From Larix kaempferi (lineage: Eukaryota > Streptophyta > Pinopsida > Pinales > Pinaceae), in NCBI GenBank assembly GCA_027924585.1, contig BSBM01000261.1, positions 3,923,501 to 3,987,500 on the forward strand: a DNA stretch of 64,000 bases, in the 5' to 3' direction. Below the pieces are notes generated by a model. It worked only from the letters and a program-made list of their open reading frames with translations. It was not told the origin of the DNA and did no database searches. Positions 32,961-42,115 of this stretch are shown in pieces (within the stretch, counting starts at the first letter, position 1; each line of letters opens with the position of its first letter). The position numbers and the translations under genes are program-made.

Positions 32961-33872
32961 ATCATGCCCTTATGCTAAATCATCAATGGAAAGCATTATA
33001 GAGGTTTCCTTAGGGTCATAGTTACCTTCTGATAACCTTCATTACAAACTTCCTCAAAGCCTTTGGAGCCAACATCGCTGCTACTTGCACCAAGGTTTCT
33101 GCTCCCAGCAACAGTCACAATTGGATCAACTGATCCACTAACAGGCAAGAGGGTAGCCATTTGAGGCTCCTTTACTAGCCTTGTGCTTAAGTTAACAAGG
33201 AAGGAGGGTAGCCATTTAAGGCTCCCTTACTATCCTTGTGCCTAAGTCAACAACTAGTTAAAGCCATCTAAGGTTGGATTCAATAAGAAGACAAGCACTA
33301 AGTGTGAAGGAAGCAAGGACGGAGTCCATGCAAACCAACTCAAACCCTTGTAACCTTGGTCCCTAACCAACCTCCCCAGATTTGATTCTAATTGAACACA
33401 AACACATTTATGAAACAGCATTCTAAGTAGTTGCACTACTGGATTCAATGGACCTAGTTAGTTGCTTCTAGACTTAATCATTTTAATGGCAACCAAACCA
33501 ACTAATGTCCATGAGACTAGCAACTGACAAAGTGCTTACAATACAAATATTTTTTCCAAAACGTAATAAATGTACACATCAATTAACCCAAAATCTTAAT
33601 AAAAAATTAATTTGTAATGGAAGAGGAAATAGGAATATTCTATAAATGCCTTCCCGTCATTTTTTTACAATGCAACTTTTCAAATATTTGTGTAGTCATT
33701 CTGTTTTGCACCATTTATGAGTATTTGCCAATTATGTAACTAGACATAACACATTAATTTTTCAAGTTCAGCCTTATCAATAAATGGCTTTTCTCCAAAA
33801 GCTTATTTCTTTCCCATTGGATGCTACAAAAATGCTCAGCATTTCTTTAAACTATCAAAAGTGTTGCAATCA
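32961..33872. other. Non-coding stretch left of hAT element
   Basis: No gene seen. A GGTAGCCATTT(G/A)AGGCTCC phrase is repeated at about 33151 and 33207 within an imperfect duplication of about 55 bp. AT-rich after 33480. Confidence 0.35.
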
Positions 33873-33880
33873 ATTGTAAC
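33873..33880. repeat. Left 8 bp TSD (ATTGTAAC) of outer hAT
   Basis: Exact partner of 40626-40633. Eight-base duplications are diagnostic of hAT insertion. Confidence 0.95.
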
Positions 33881-33944
33881 CTAAGAAACCGGACACGTCC
33901 TTTTAGGGCACAGTGTCCCGTGGGGACCGTTTCGGCACGGACAC

Positions 33945-33997
33945 GAGTGCCCCACGTGGGGGACACAATTTGTTTCGTGTCCCCACGTGGGGCACTC
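33945..33997. repeat. Subterminal inverted repeat with CACGTG in each arm
   Basis: Left arm 33945-33966 and right arm 33977-33997 pair over about 21 bp with a single bulged G. Loop of 10 bases. Each arm holds CCCACGTGGGG. It lies 64 bp inside the outer hAT. Confidence 0.85.
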
Positions 33998-34129
33998 CTG
34001 TCCCGATTCCAGAACACGAAAAGGCGCTAGAAGGATGCCCGCGGGCCCATAAAACGTATTTTTTTTGTCATTTGTGAAGTGAAGGGAGAGTGAGGGAGAG
34101 CTAGAGAGAGTCCATAACTGTTTTTTTTG

Positions 34130-34191
34130 CAGGTGAAGGAGATTCAAGTGTGTTTTCTTGCAGGTGAAGGAGATTCAAGTGTGTTTTCTTG
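34130..34191 (+). repeat. Two 31 bp units starting CAGGTGAAGG
   Basis: 34130-34160 and 34161-34191 are identical, and a third, partial unit starts at 34192. Each boundary reads TTTTCTTGCAG|GTGAAG, so a splice-acceptor-like and donor-like site are fused at each junction. Lies in the 5' untranslated part before the ATG at 34239. Confidence 0.85.
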
Positions 34192-35288
34192 CAGGTGAAG
34201 GGATTCCAAGTTGATTTCACCATCAAGGCTGAAGGAAAATGTCTCAACCAGCTAGGGCAGCAGCTAGAGGGCAAAGGAAAGGGAAGAATGCCCCATCTAA
34301 TCCCATTCCTCCTCCAAGCATAACCTCTTCTGCTCCTAGTAGTGCTCCAACTGCTTCTAGTGAAGCTCATGCTCATTACAGCCATGTTTTGGCAAGACAA
34401 CAAGCACAAGAGAGTAAATACCCTTTGTGGAAGTATGTCACAAGGAAAGAAGGCGTTGGAGCAAATCTTGGTGGGGGAGGCAATGTGTTTTGGACTTGCA
34501 ATTTCTACAAGCATGCTTTCAAGAGCACATATTACCGGGTTAAGGGCCATTTGTTGGCACTCCCTTGTGGGATTTCTTCATGCAAAGCAGTGAGTGTTAA
34601 CCAAAGGAGGGAGATGGAAAGAGAGGACCATGTTGGGGTAGGGAAGGTGGCTAAAGCAAGCAAGACACAACATCGTGAGGATCCTCTTCCATTCTTGAGG
34701 AAACCCTCTAGCACTCGGAGTGGGGTTGATGCTATTGCTTATCCAACAAGAAAGAGGCCAACTTCAAGTGGTCCAATGGATAGGATTTTCCAACAAGAGA
34801 CGCGAGAAGAGGTGGACCTCACCATTGCATTTTTCTTCTACCTCAACTTCATCTCATTCAATGTTGCACGGTCACCATTGTACTTTGAGATGTGTCAATC
34901 TATAATGGAACGAACTCCAACTGCTTATGTGCCTCCTAGTTCAGAGAAGCTTAGAACCACATTGTTGGTTAAGGCAAGGAAGGAGGTGGATAAAATTATT
35001 GATCCAATTAAATCAAAATGGTCCACATTTGGTGTTAGTGTTGTTTCGGATGGATGGATGGATCCAGCACGCCATCCACTCATCAATTTCATGGTGTCTT
35101 TCCCAAATGGACCGGTGTTCTTGAAAGCGGTGGATGCTCTTGGGAAATACAAGGATGCACAGTATATGGGTGATTTATTCATCAAAACCATTGAAGAAGT
35201 AGGTGTTGATTCTTGTGTACAAATCATCACGGACAATGCACCTGTTTGCAAGGTTGTTGGCATGATAGTGGAAGCTAAATATCCACAG

Positions 35289-35398
35289 GTATGTTCATTT
35301 TGGACACCTTTCATTTCTAATTTGCTCATTGTTTGAATTTGGTCATTGCAATTTTAATGTTGTAGAGTCATTTATACATGCTTTTATTGCTCTTACAG
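35289..35398 (+). other. Intron of hAT-1 transposase
   Basis: 110 bp, GTATGT...CTCTTACAG, phase 0. Same position, length and borders in hAT-2 (37802-37911). Reading frame on both sides matches the second copy only if this is removed. Confidence 0.85.
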
Positions 35399-36297
35399 GT
35401 TTTTCGGACACCTTGCATTGTCCATTCTTTGAATTTAGCACTGAAATCTATTGCTTCAGATGTGCCATGGATTGGCAAACTTATTGAGGATGCACGCCAT
35501 ATTCGTAACTTTGTACAAAACCACACCAATGCCCTCACAATCTACAAAGAGTACACACATCTTTCATTGTTGAAGGTTGCAGATACTTGATTTGCTTCCT
35601 CATTCATCATGCTCAAGAGGTTGAGAGAGGTCAAAACCGCTCTTGGGTCCATGGTGATTTTAGAGTTTTGGTCTTTTTGGAGAAAGACGGATCAGAGTGC
35701 TTCACAAAAGGTGAAGGACACAGTGTTAGATGATGGTTGGTGGGATAGGGTAGAGCTTAGCATCAAGATCATGGAGCCAATCATTTCTTTGTTGCGGTTT
35801 GCAGACACGGACCAGCCCATCCTAGCAGAGGTTTATGAGGGATGGGATTCCATGATTGAGTCCATGAGGACCATTGTTATGGAGAATGAGTGTGCTGAGT
35901 ATGAGACATCAACAGAGAACTTATGGTCCACCATACAAGACATTCTTATCTCCAGGTGGGATAAGAATTGCACACCTTTGCATTGCTTGGCCCACTCATT
36001 GAACCCCAAGTACTACGCTCAGGATTGGCTCAGTGGTGGGTCGGGGCGCTCATCCAAAGTCCCTCCTAACATGGATGGAGAGATCTCAGAGGGGAGGAAG
36101 ACAGCATTTAGACGGCTACTTCCGGATAGAGACCACCTTGAGGCGGTGGAGGAGGGATTTTATGAGTTTTCCAGTGGCACTGGGAGATTTGGAGGATATG
36201 AGGTGGTTAGAGACATGGGGGTTAAGAAACCCAGTGTTTGGTGGGAAACTCATGGGGAAACATGCCCTCTTCTACAGAAGATAGCCTTGAGGGTCAT

Positions 36298-36305
36298 CTC
36301 TCAAG
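36298..36305. repeat. Left 8 bp TSD (CTCTCAAG) of inner hAT
   Basis: Exact partner of 39744-39751. Lies inside the hAT-1 transposase coding sequence. Confidence 0.95.
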
Positions 36306-36713
36306 CTAAGAAACTGGATTCGCTCTAACCCCCCCTCGTGTCCCGTGGGGATCGAATCGGACACGATTTGATCTCAATTCATGTCCAATTCGATCTTCAG
36401 GCGAATCTGAAATCGGGACACGATGTAAAAGCGAATCAAACACGAAATGAAATTGAATCCCCGACTGTCAGACACGATCCCAAAAACAGGACACGTAAAG
36501 TGCGCTAAAGTCCGGAAAAGTGCGGCCGGTTTTGTTTTAAAAGCAAAATTTGAGTTTCCTTTTGTCATTTGCAAGGAAGGAGTTGGCTGAGAGTGAATTG
36601 TATGTGCAGGTGAAGGAGATTTGAAGGCTATCCATTGTTTCCAAGCGATTCCAAGTGCATTCCGGTGGATTTGTGGAGAGGATTGCAAACTCAACCATCA
36701 CACAAGAAAAGGA

Positions 36714-39267
36714 ATGTCTCAATCAGCTAGGGCAGGAGGTAGGGGGCAAAGGAGAGGGAGAAAAGCACCATCTAGTGCCTCTCCTCCTATTCCACCAAGC
36801 ACAAGCGGTTCTCCTCCTCCGTCAAGTGCTCCATCGACTGCTAGTGGAGCTCATTCTATGGCTCCATTTAACCCTGTTTTAGCAAGACAACAAGCCCAAG
36901 AAAAAAAATACACTTTGTGGAAGTATGTGACAAGGAAAGATGGGCCCGGGGCAAAGCTTGGTGGGGGAGACAATGTGTCTTGGAGATGCAATTTTTGCAA
37001 GCATGAGTTCAAGAGCACATATTTCCGGGTTAAGGGCCATTTGTTGGCCCTTCCTTCTTGTGGGATTTCTTCATGCAAAGCGGTGACTGTTAACCAAAGG
37101 AGGGATATGGAAAGAGAGGATCATGTGGCTTAGGGAAGGTGGCAGCAGCAAGCAAGAAAAAAGAGGATGATCCTCTTCCATTTTTGAGGAAGTCCTCTAG
37201 CACCAAGCCTCCATTTCCACCTAGCATTCATGGGTGTGGGCGTAGGGATACTTATCAAACAAGAAAGAGGCAATCTACAGGTGGTCCAATGGATAGGATT
37301 TTCCAACAAGAGGCGCGAGAAGAGGTAGACCTTACCATTGCATTTTTCTTCTACCTCAACTTCATCTCATTCAATGTTGCACGGTCACCATTGTATTTTG
37401 AGACGGTTAAAACTATCTTCGAACGAGCTCCAAATGGTTATGTGCCTCCTAGTTTAGAGAAGCTTAGAACCACATTGTTGGTTAAAGCAAAGAAGGAGGT
37501 AGATAAAATTCTTGAGCCAATTAGATCAACATGGCCCTCATCCGGTGTGAGTATTGTTTCTGATGGATGAACGGATCCCGCACGCCATCCACTCATCAAT
37601 TTCATGGTATCTTCCCAAAATGGACCGTTGTTCTTGAAAGCGGTGGATGCTCTTAGGCAATACAGGGATGCACAATTTATGGGTGATTTATTCATCAAAA
37701 CCATTGAAGAAGTAGGTGTTGAGTCGTGTGTACAAATCATCACGGACAATGCACCTGTTTGCAAGGCTGCTGGCATGATTGTGGAAGCTAAATATCCACA
37801 GGTATGTTCATTTTGGACACCTTTCATTTCTAATTTGCTCATTGTTTGAATTTGGTCATTGCAATGTTAGTGTTGTAGAGTCATTGATACATGCTTTTAT
37901 TGCTCTTACAGGTTTTTTGGACACCTTGCATTGTCCATTCCTTGAATTTAGCACTGAAAGCCATTGCTTCGGGTGTGGCATGGATTGACAACCTTATTGA
38001 GGATGCACGCCATATCCGTAACTTTGTACAAAACCACACAAATGCCCTCACCATCTACAAACAATACACACAGCTTTCATTGCTGAAGATTACAGATACT
38101 CGGTTTGCTTCCTCATTCATCATGCTCAAGAGGTTGAGGGAGATCAAAACCGCTCTTGGGTCCATGGTGATTTCAGAGTTTTGGGCTTTTTGGAGAAAGA
38201 CGGATCAGGCTACTTCACAAAAGGTGAAGGACATGGTGTTAAATGATGGTTGGTGGGACACAGTGGATCTTACCATTAAGATCATGGAGCCAATCATTTC
38301 TTTGTTGCGGTTTGAAGACATGGACCAACCCATCCTAGCAGAGTTTTATGAGGGGTGGGATTCCATGATTGAGTCCATGAGGTCCATTGTCATGGAGAAT
38401 GAGTGTCCCGAGTATGGGACATCGGCAGAGAACTTATGGACCATTATTCGGGATATTCTTATCTCCAGGTGGGATAAGAATTGCACACCTTTGCATTGCT
38501 TGGCCCACTCCTTGAACCCCAAGTTCTACACTCAAGAGTGGCTCACTGGTGGATCGGGGGCCTCACACAGAGTCCCTCCTCACATGGATGCAGAGATTGC
38601 AAATGGGAGGAAGATAGCACTTAGACGACTATTTCAGGATAGAGACATGCTTGAGGAGGTGGAGGATGGCTTTGTAGATTTTTCCACTGGCACTGGGAGA
38701 TTTGGAGGCTATGATGTGCTTAGAGATAGGGAGGGTAAGAAACCCTATGCTTGGTGGGAAACTTATGGGGCAACATCCCCTATTCTACAGAAGTTAGCCT
38801 TCAGGGTCATCTCTCAAGTTACATCATCCTCTTGTTGTGAGAGGAATTGGAGCACATATGGGAACTTGTACAGTGTGAAGAAGAGCAGGCTTGAGCATTC
38901 CAGGGCAGAGTTGATGGTGTATGTGCACTCCAACCTTCGTCTTATTTACAGGAAGAGGGAGGAGTGGGTGAAGGGCAAGACAAAGATGTGGGATGTCTTT
39001 CCTGATGATATGGGTTTGGACAGCAGTACTAAGTTGGCATTAGCCAACATGGATCTTAATGATCCAGTGCTAGAGCCAGTCACTTTTGATGATAGTGATC
39101 GTATAGAGGGGTCATCCTCCACAGCAGCAGATGCAGGTCGTTAGATGGGCAGAGAGGGGGAGGAGGATGAGGAGGAGGAGGGGGAGGAGGATGAGGAGGA
39201 TGAGGATCAGGGCAGTGGCAGTGGCAGTGATGAGCACGTTGATTCAGGCATGGAGGAGGACTACTGA
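36714..39267 (+). pseudogene. hAT-2 transposase, nearly complete
   Basis: ATG at 36714. N-terminal Ser/Pro region, then BED finger with CNFCKHEFKSTYFRVKGHLL. A one-base deletion near 37126 shifts the frame, which resumes at 37139 through the MDRIFQQEAREEVDL block. TGA at 37568 replaces the Trp of VSDGW, next to the first catalytic Asp. IITDNAPVCK is intact. Intron 37802-37911. Exon 2 is open for over 400 codons (VFWTPCIVHSLNLALK...) and includes the dimerisation region TSSSCCERNWSTYG with the presumed third catalytic Glu. TAG at 39142 replaces a Gln codon before an acidic, Glu/Asp-rich tail ending GMEEDY (39267). About 810 residues if continuous, usual for this family. Confidence 0.93.
37802..37911 (+). 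other. Intron of hAT-2 transposase
   Basis: 110 bp, CAG|GTATGT...CTCTTACAG|GTT, phase 0. Homologous to 35289-35398. Confidence 0.85.
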
Positions 39268-39652
39268 CATATGGGATTCTCCCATCTTGATCCACCCGTT
39301 TTTGTATTTACTATTAATCTATTTGGCATTTGCCAGTGCCCAGTGGCATTTCGACATATATGTATACATTTTGATTTTGATGACTTAATGAGAAATATGG
39401 TTCCAACATGCATCTATGTGTCTCATAATTCATTGTGATTTGTGAATGACAAATGTGAAATGTGCTGTGATTCATGATTTGTGAATGACAATGTGTAATC
39501 TACTAATCATTAATGTGTTTTTATTCTAATTTCTATTGAATATTTCATATTTGTAAATTGTAAATGTTCTAGTTTCTAAATATTTTTGGATCTATATGTC
39601 TATATTTTTAAATATTAATATATTTTTAAAATATATATATATGTATATAAAA

Positions 39653-39743
39653 CGTGTCCTGATTCCGGGGGTCACCGTGTCCGTGTCGGACTCTCGTATT
39701 TTCGTGTCCTGCGTGTCCCGTGTCCCCGTGTCAGGTGACTTAG
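39653..39743. repeat. CGTGTC motif array at right end of hAT-2
   Basis: Seven CGTGTC copies in about 90 bp up to the terminal repeat. The left end (36306-36505) has CGTGTCC and GGACACG copies in both orientations. Subterminal hexamer arrays are where hAT transposases such as Ac bind. Confidence 0.75.
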
Positions 39744-39751
39744 CTCTCAAG
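39744..39751. repeat. Right 8 bp TSD (CTCTCAAG) of inner hAT
   Basis: Exact match to 36298-36305. The hAT-1 coding frame resumes here. Confidence 0.95.
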
Positions 39752-40161
39752 TTACTTCATCCTCTTGTTGTGAGAGGAATTGGAGCACATATGTGAACTT
39801 GTACAGTGTGAAGAAGAGCAGGCTTGAGCAGTCCAAGGCATAGACGATGGTGTATGTGCACTCTAACCTTCGTCTTATTTATAGGAAGAGGGAGGAGTGG
39901 GCGAAGGGAAAGACAAAGGTGTGGGATGTCTTTCCTGATAGTGATGATATGGGTTTGGACAGCAGTACTGAGTTGGCATTAGCCAACATGGATCTTAATG
40001 ATCCAGTGCTAGAGCCGGTCACTTTTGATGAGGGTGATCGTATGCAGGGGTCATCCTCCACACCAGCAGATGCAATTAGTCAGATTGGCAGAGAGGAGGA
40101 GGAGGAGGAGGATCAAGGTAGTGATGAGTTTGTTGATTCAGGCATGGAGGAGGACTATTGA
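39752..40161 (+). pseudogene. hAT-1 transposase, 3' part (dimerisation domain)
   Basis: Continues the hAT-1 frame after the inner element: TSSSCCERNWSTYVN, SVKKSRLEQ, a TAG at 39841 where hAT-2 has a Glu codon, then VYVHSNLRLIYRK, DVFPDSDDMGLD and an acidic tail ending GMEEDY at 40161. Same C-terminus as hAT-2 with a shorter acidic repeat. Confidence 0.93.
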
Positions 40162-40548
40162 GTCATTGACAAATGGGATTCTTCCATCTTGATCCACCCC
40201 TTTTTTGTATTTACTATTAGACTATTAGTTTATTTGGCATTTTCCAGTGCCCAGTGGCATTCCGACATCTATGTAATACATTTTGATTTTGATGACTTGA
40301 TGAGAAATATGGTTCCGAGTCTCCGACATGCATCTATGTGATTGTGATTGTGATTGTGATTGTGAATGACAAATGTGTTGTGATTTGTGAATGCCAAATG
40401 TGTAATCAATAATCATTAATGTGTTTTGATTCTAATTTCTATTGAATATTTGTAATTGTAAATGTTCTAGTTTCTAAATTTTATTGGATCTATATGTCTA
40501 TATTTTTAAATTTTAATATATTTTAAAAATATATATATATGTATATAA

Positions 40549-40625
40549 AACGTGTCCTACGTGTCCTGATTCCGGGGGACACTCGTATTTTGGGGACACT
40601 AGTGTCCTCGTGTCAGGTGACTTAG
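40549..40625. repeat. GTGTCC array and right terminal repeat of hAT-1
   Basis: ACGTGTCCT twice, GGGGGACAC, GGGGACAC, AGTGTCC, CGTGTC, then CTTAG at the element end. It is the counterpart of the left-end array at 33890-34020. Confidence 0.75.
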
Positions 40626-40633
40626 ATTGTAAC
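40626..40633. repeat. Right 8 bp TSD (ATTGTAAC) of outer hAT
   Basis: Exact match to 33873-33880. Confidence 0.95.
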
Positions 40634-41919
40634 TTCTCCAAGACTACATTTTCGGTTAGTCCTATGATCTATCCATGACAGTAACAATTTTGTAGTGCAA
40701 TATAAATCATCTGGGCAAAGTAAATCACTGACCAGAACACATTTATCAATGATTGCAGACTCTTGCAAAATGGATGCTTAGTTGAGCAGTACTAAACTGA
40801 CAATACTTCTATATCTGTAATGCTTTCAACTAATCAAGATTTGATGGTGCAAAACTAGCATACTTGTTAGTAGTTACTACCATTTTATGTTCCTATAGGT
40901 TTGGGACCAGAAGAAACTAGCCTCCCTTTATATAATACAGGCACAGTACAATATGATCATAAGCAAAAAGAATATTTCTCAATGCAATAAATAAAGCAGT
41001 ATACTACTGCATGCATATATAAAGTAAAATTCTTTCCTGCAAGAGAATCTTTCTCCTCATGCAGTAGTCATGCTAAAGCCAAAAAAAATGGAGAATGTGC
41101 ACTTCATAGAGCTCAAGTCGAGATACTGTAAAGATCACCTATTTAAGAGAAAACAATTACCTTTTGAGATGCATCTAGTTAAATTTCCAATATTTTCTTG
41201 GAAAACCAAACACTAATAATGACTGCAATTTCAGAAAGGCTGACAGCCCTACCTCAGTTGTAGCTTTCTTCATGGCATTGTTGGCCAGCATTACTGCACA
41301 TTCTATTCATAATATGAGGCATTTAGTCCTCTGCATAGAGATCGGAGAAGTACAGCCTGACTATGAGGTGCACCACCAGATGTTACAAACATACATATGA
41401 GCTGTGACTGGTATAGTAAAATGCAATACCCATCCAAAACAATTTCAACATGCCACCACCAGTTTCTTGTTTCGATGTTTATGCAGATCATCATCTCAAC
41501 CTAAAACACTACATGACTGAATATACCAGATCAAAACCCTTCATTGTGTGCATTACAATTAGATGGTTGGTATTTTCCCTGATTTCATTTAATACCACCA
41601 ACATTTTCTCATAACAGCAGTTAATTCTGGCATAGAATTAGGGATGCAATTTACAAAAGAAATTATTCAATATTTCCACCCTTGTTCATAATCAAAACAA
41701 TCCGTTTACCTAAAATTACATAAAAATTTCACAGCAGTACACCATTCAGCCCATAACAGAATAATGGACTGAATCTGCAGTAAGAAAGCATTATGCTAGA
41801 GAAAGAAGCCTGCAGCAGAAACTCGACAATGCATCTCACAAAAATGAATTATGGCGACTCAAAATAACAAATTATAAATCAGATGATAGCCAATCGTATC
41901 TACGAACACCACTGTCAAC
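40634..41919. other. AT-rich non-coding stretch
   Basis: No domain, splice-consistent exon or repeat recognised. It lies downstream of the FIP1-like exons on the minus strand and could be intron or 3' flank of that gene. Confidence 0.4.
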
Positions 41920-42115
41920 AGTGGCTTGCTCAATTGGTAAAAGTAAGGTACTAATGTAGCTTCCACCAGGGTTAAGTCTCACCAACAACACGATGTAAAG
42001 CCTTTGGGCTGACTTTGGGCATTGCACCAGATTATGTAGCCTTTGGGCATGTCGTAATGAGCCTTCAGACCAAAACAATTTGAAATAACATAACGTTGTT
42101 CCAGGTTTTCTGTCC
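41920..42115 (+). mobile_element. tRNA-derived SINE-like relic
   Basis: A box A-like TGGCTTGCTCAATTGG (41922-41937) is followed 32 bp later by a box B-like GGTTAAGTCTC (41970-41980; consensus GGTTCGANTCC) and CACCAACAACACG. The order and spacing suit an internal RNA polymerase III promoter. A non-tRNA body with two CCTTTGGGC phrases follows. The 3' border is not clear, no TSD was found, and box B is mutated. It cannot be a functional tRNA gene: no cloverleaf closes. Confidence 0.5.

Larger units (their letters stand above)
34239..36305 (+). pseudogene. hAT-1 transposase, 5' part (BED finger, DUF659 region)
   Basis: Starts MSQPARAAARGQRKGK at 34239. Ser/Pro-rich N-terminus, then a BED-like finger WKYVTRKEG...WTCNFYKHAFKSTYYRVKGHLL whose second Cys is Tyr here but Cys in hAT-2. 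Then MDRIFQQETREEVDLTIAFFFY, then the DUF659 catalytic block with VSDGWMDPARHPL (first acidic residue) and IITDNAPVCK (second). Intron 35289-35398 (CAG|GTATGT...TTACAG|GTT). Exon 2 continues TPCIVHSLNLALK, a TGA at 35588 where hAT-2 has CGG, then to VISQ at 36305, where hAT-2 has inserted. Confidence 0.93.
36306..39743 (+). mobile_element. Inner hAT transposon (hAT-2), 3.4 kb
   Basis: Starts CTAAGAAACTGG, ends ...CCGTGTCAGGTGACTTAG, flanked by CTCTCAAG. Same orientation and gene structure as hAT-1 and close to it throughout, including the 3' UTR with the TATATGTATATAAAACGTGTCC block. It inserted into the last third of the hAT-1 transposase gene, so it moved after hAT-1 was in place. Confidence 0.95.
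33881..40625 (+). mobile_element. Outer hAT transposon (hAT-1), split by a second hAT
   Basis: Terminal inverted repeats CTAAGAAACCGGACACG and CTAAGTCACCTGACACG (14 of 17 match), flanked by ATTGTAAC on both sides. Without the nested element it is about 3.3 kb. It encodes an Ac/DUF659-type transposase with one 110 bp intron (exons at 34239-35288, 35399-36305 and 39752-40161). Ends are rich in GTGTCC/GGACAC motifs. Coding is broken by a nonsense codon in each half and by the insertion of hAT-2. Confidence 0.95.

Noticed and set aside
34101-34550. Minus-strand ORFs over hAT genes (also 34925-35329, 37438-37842)
   Set aside because: Antisense shadows of conserved transposase exons, repeated in both copies for that reason.
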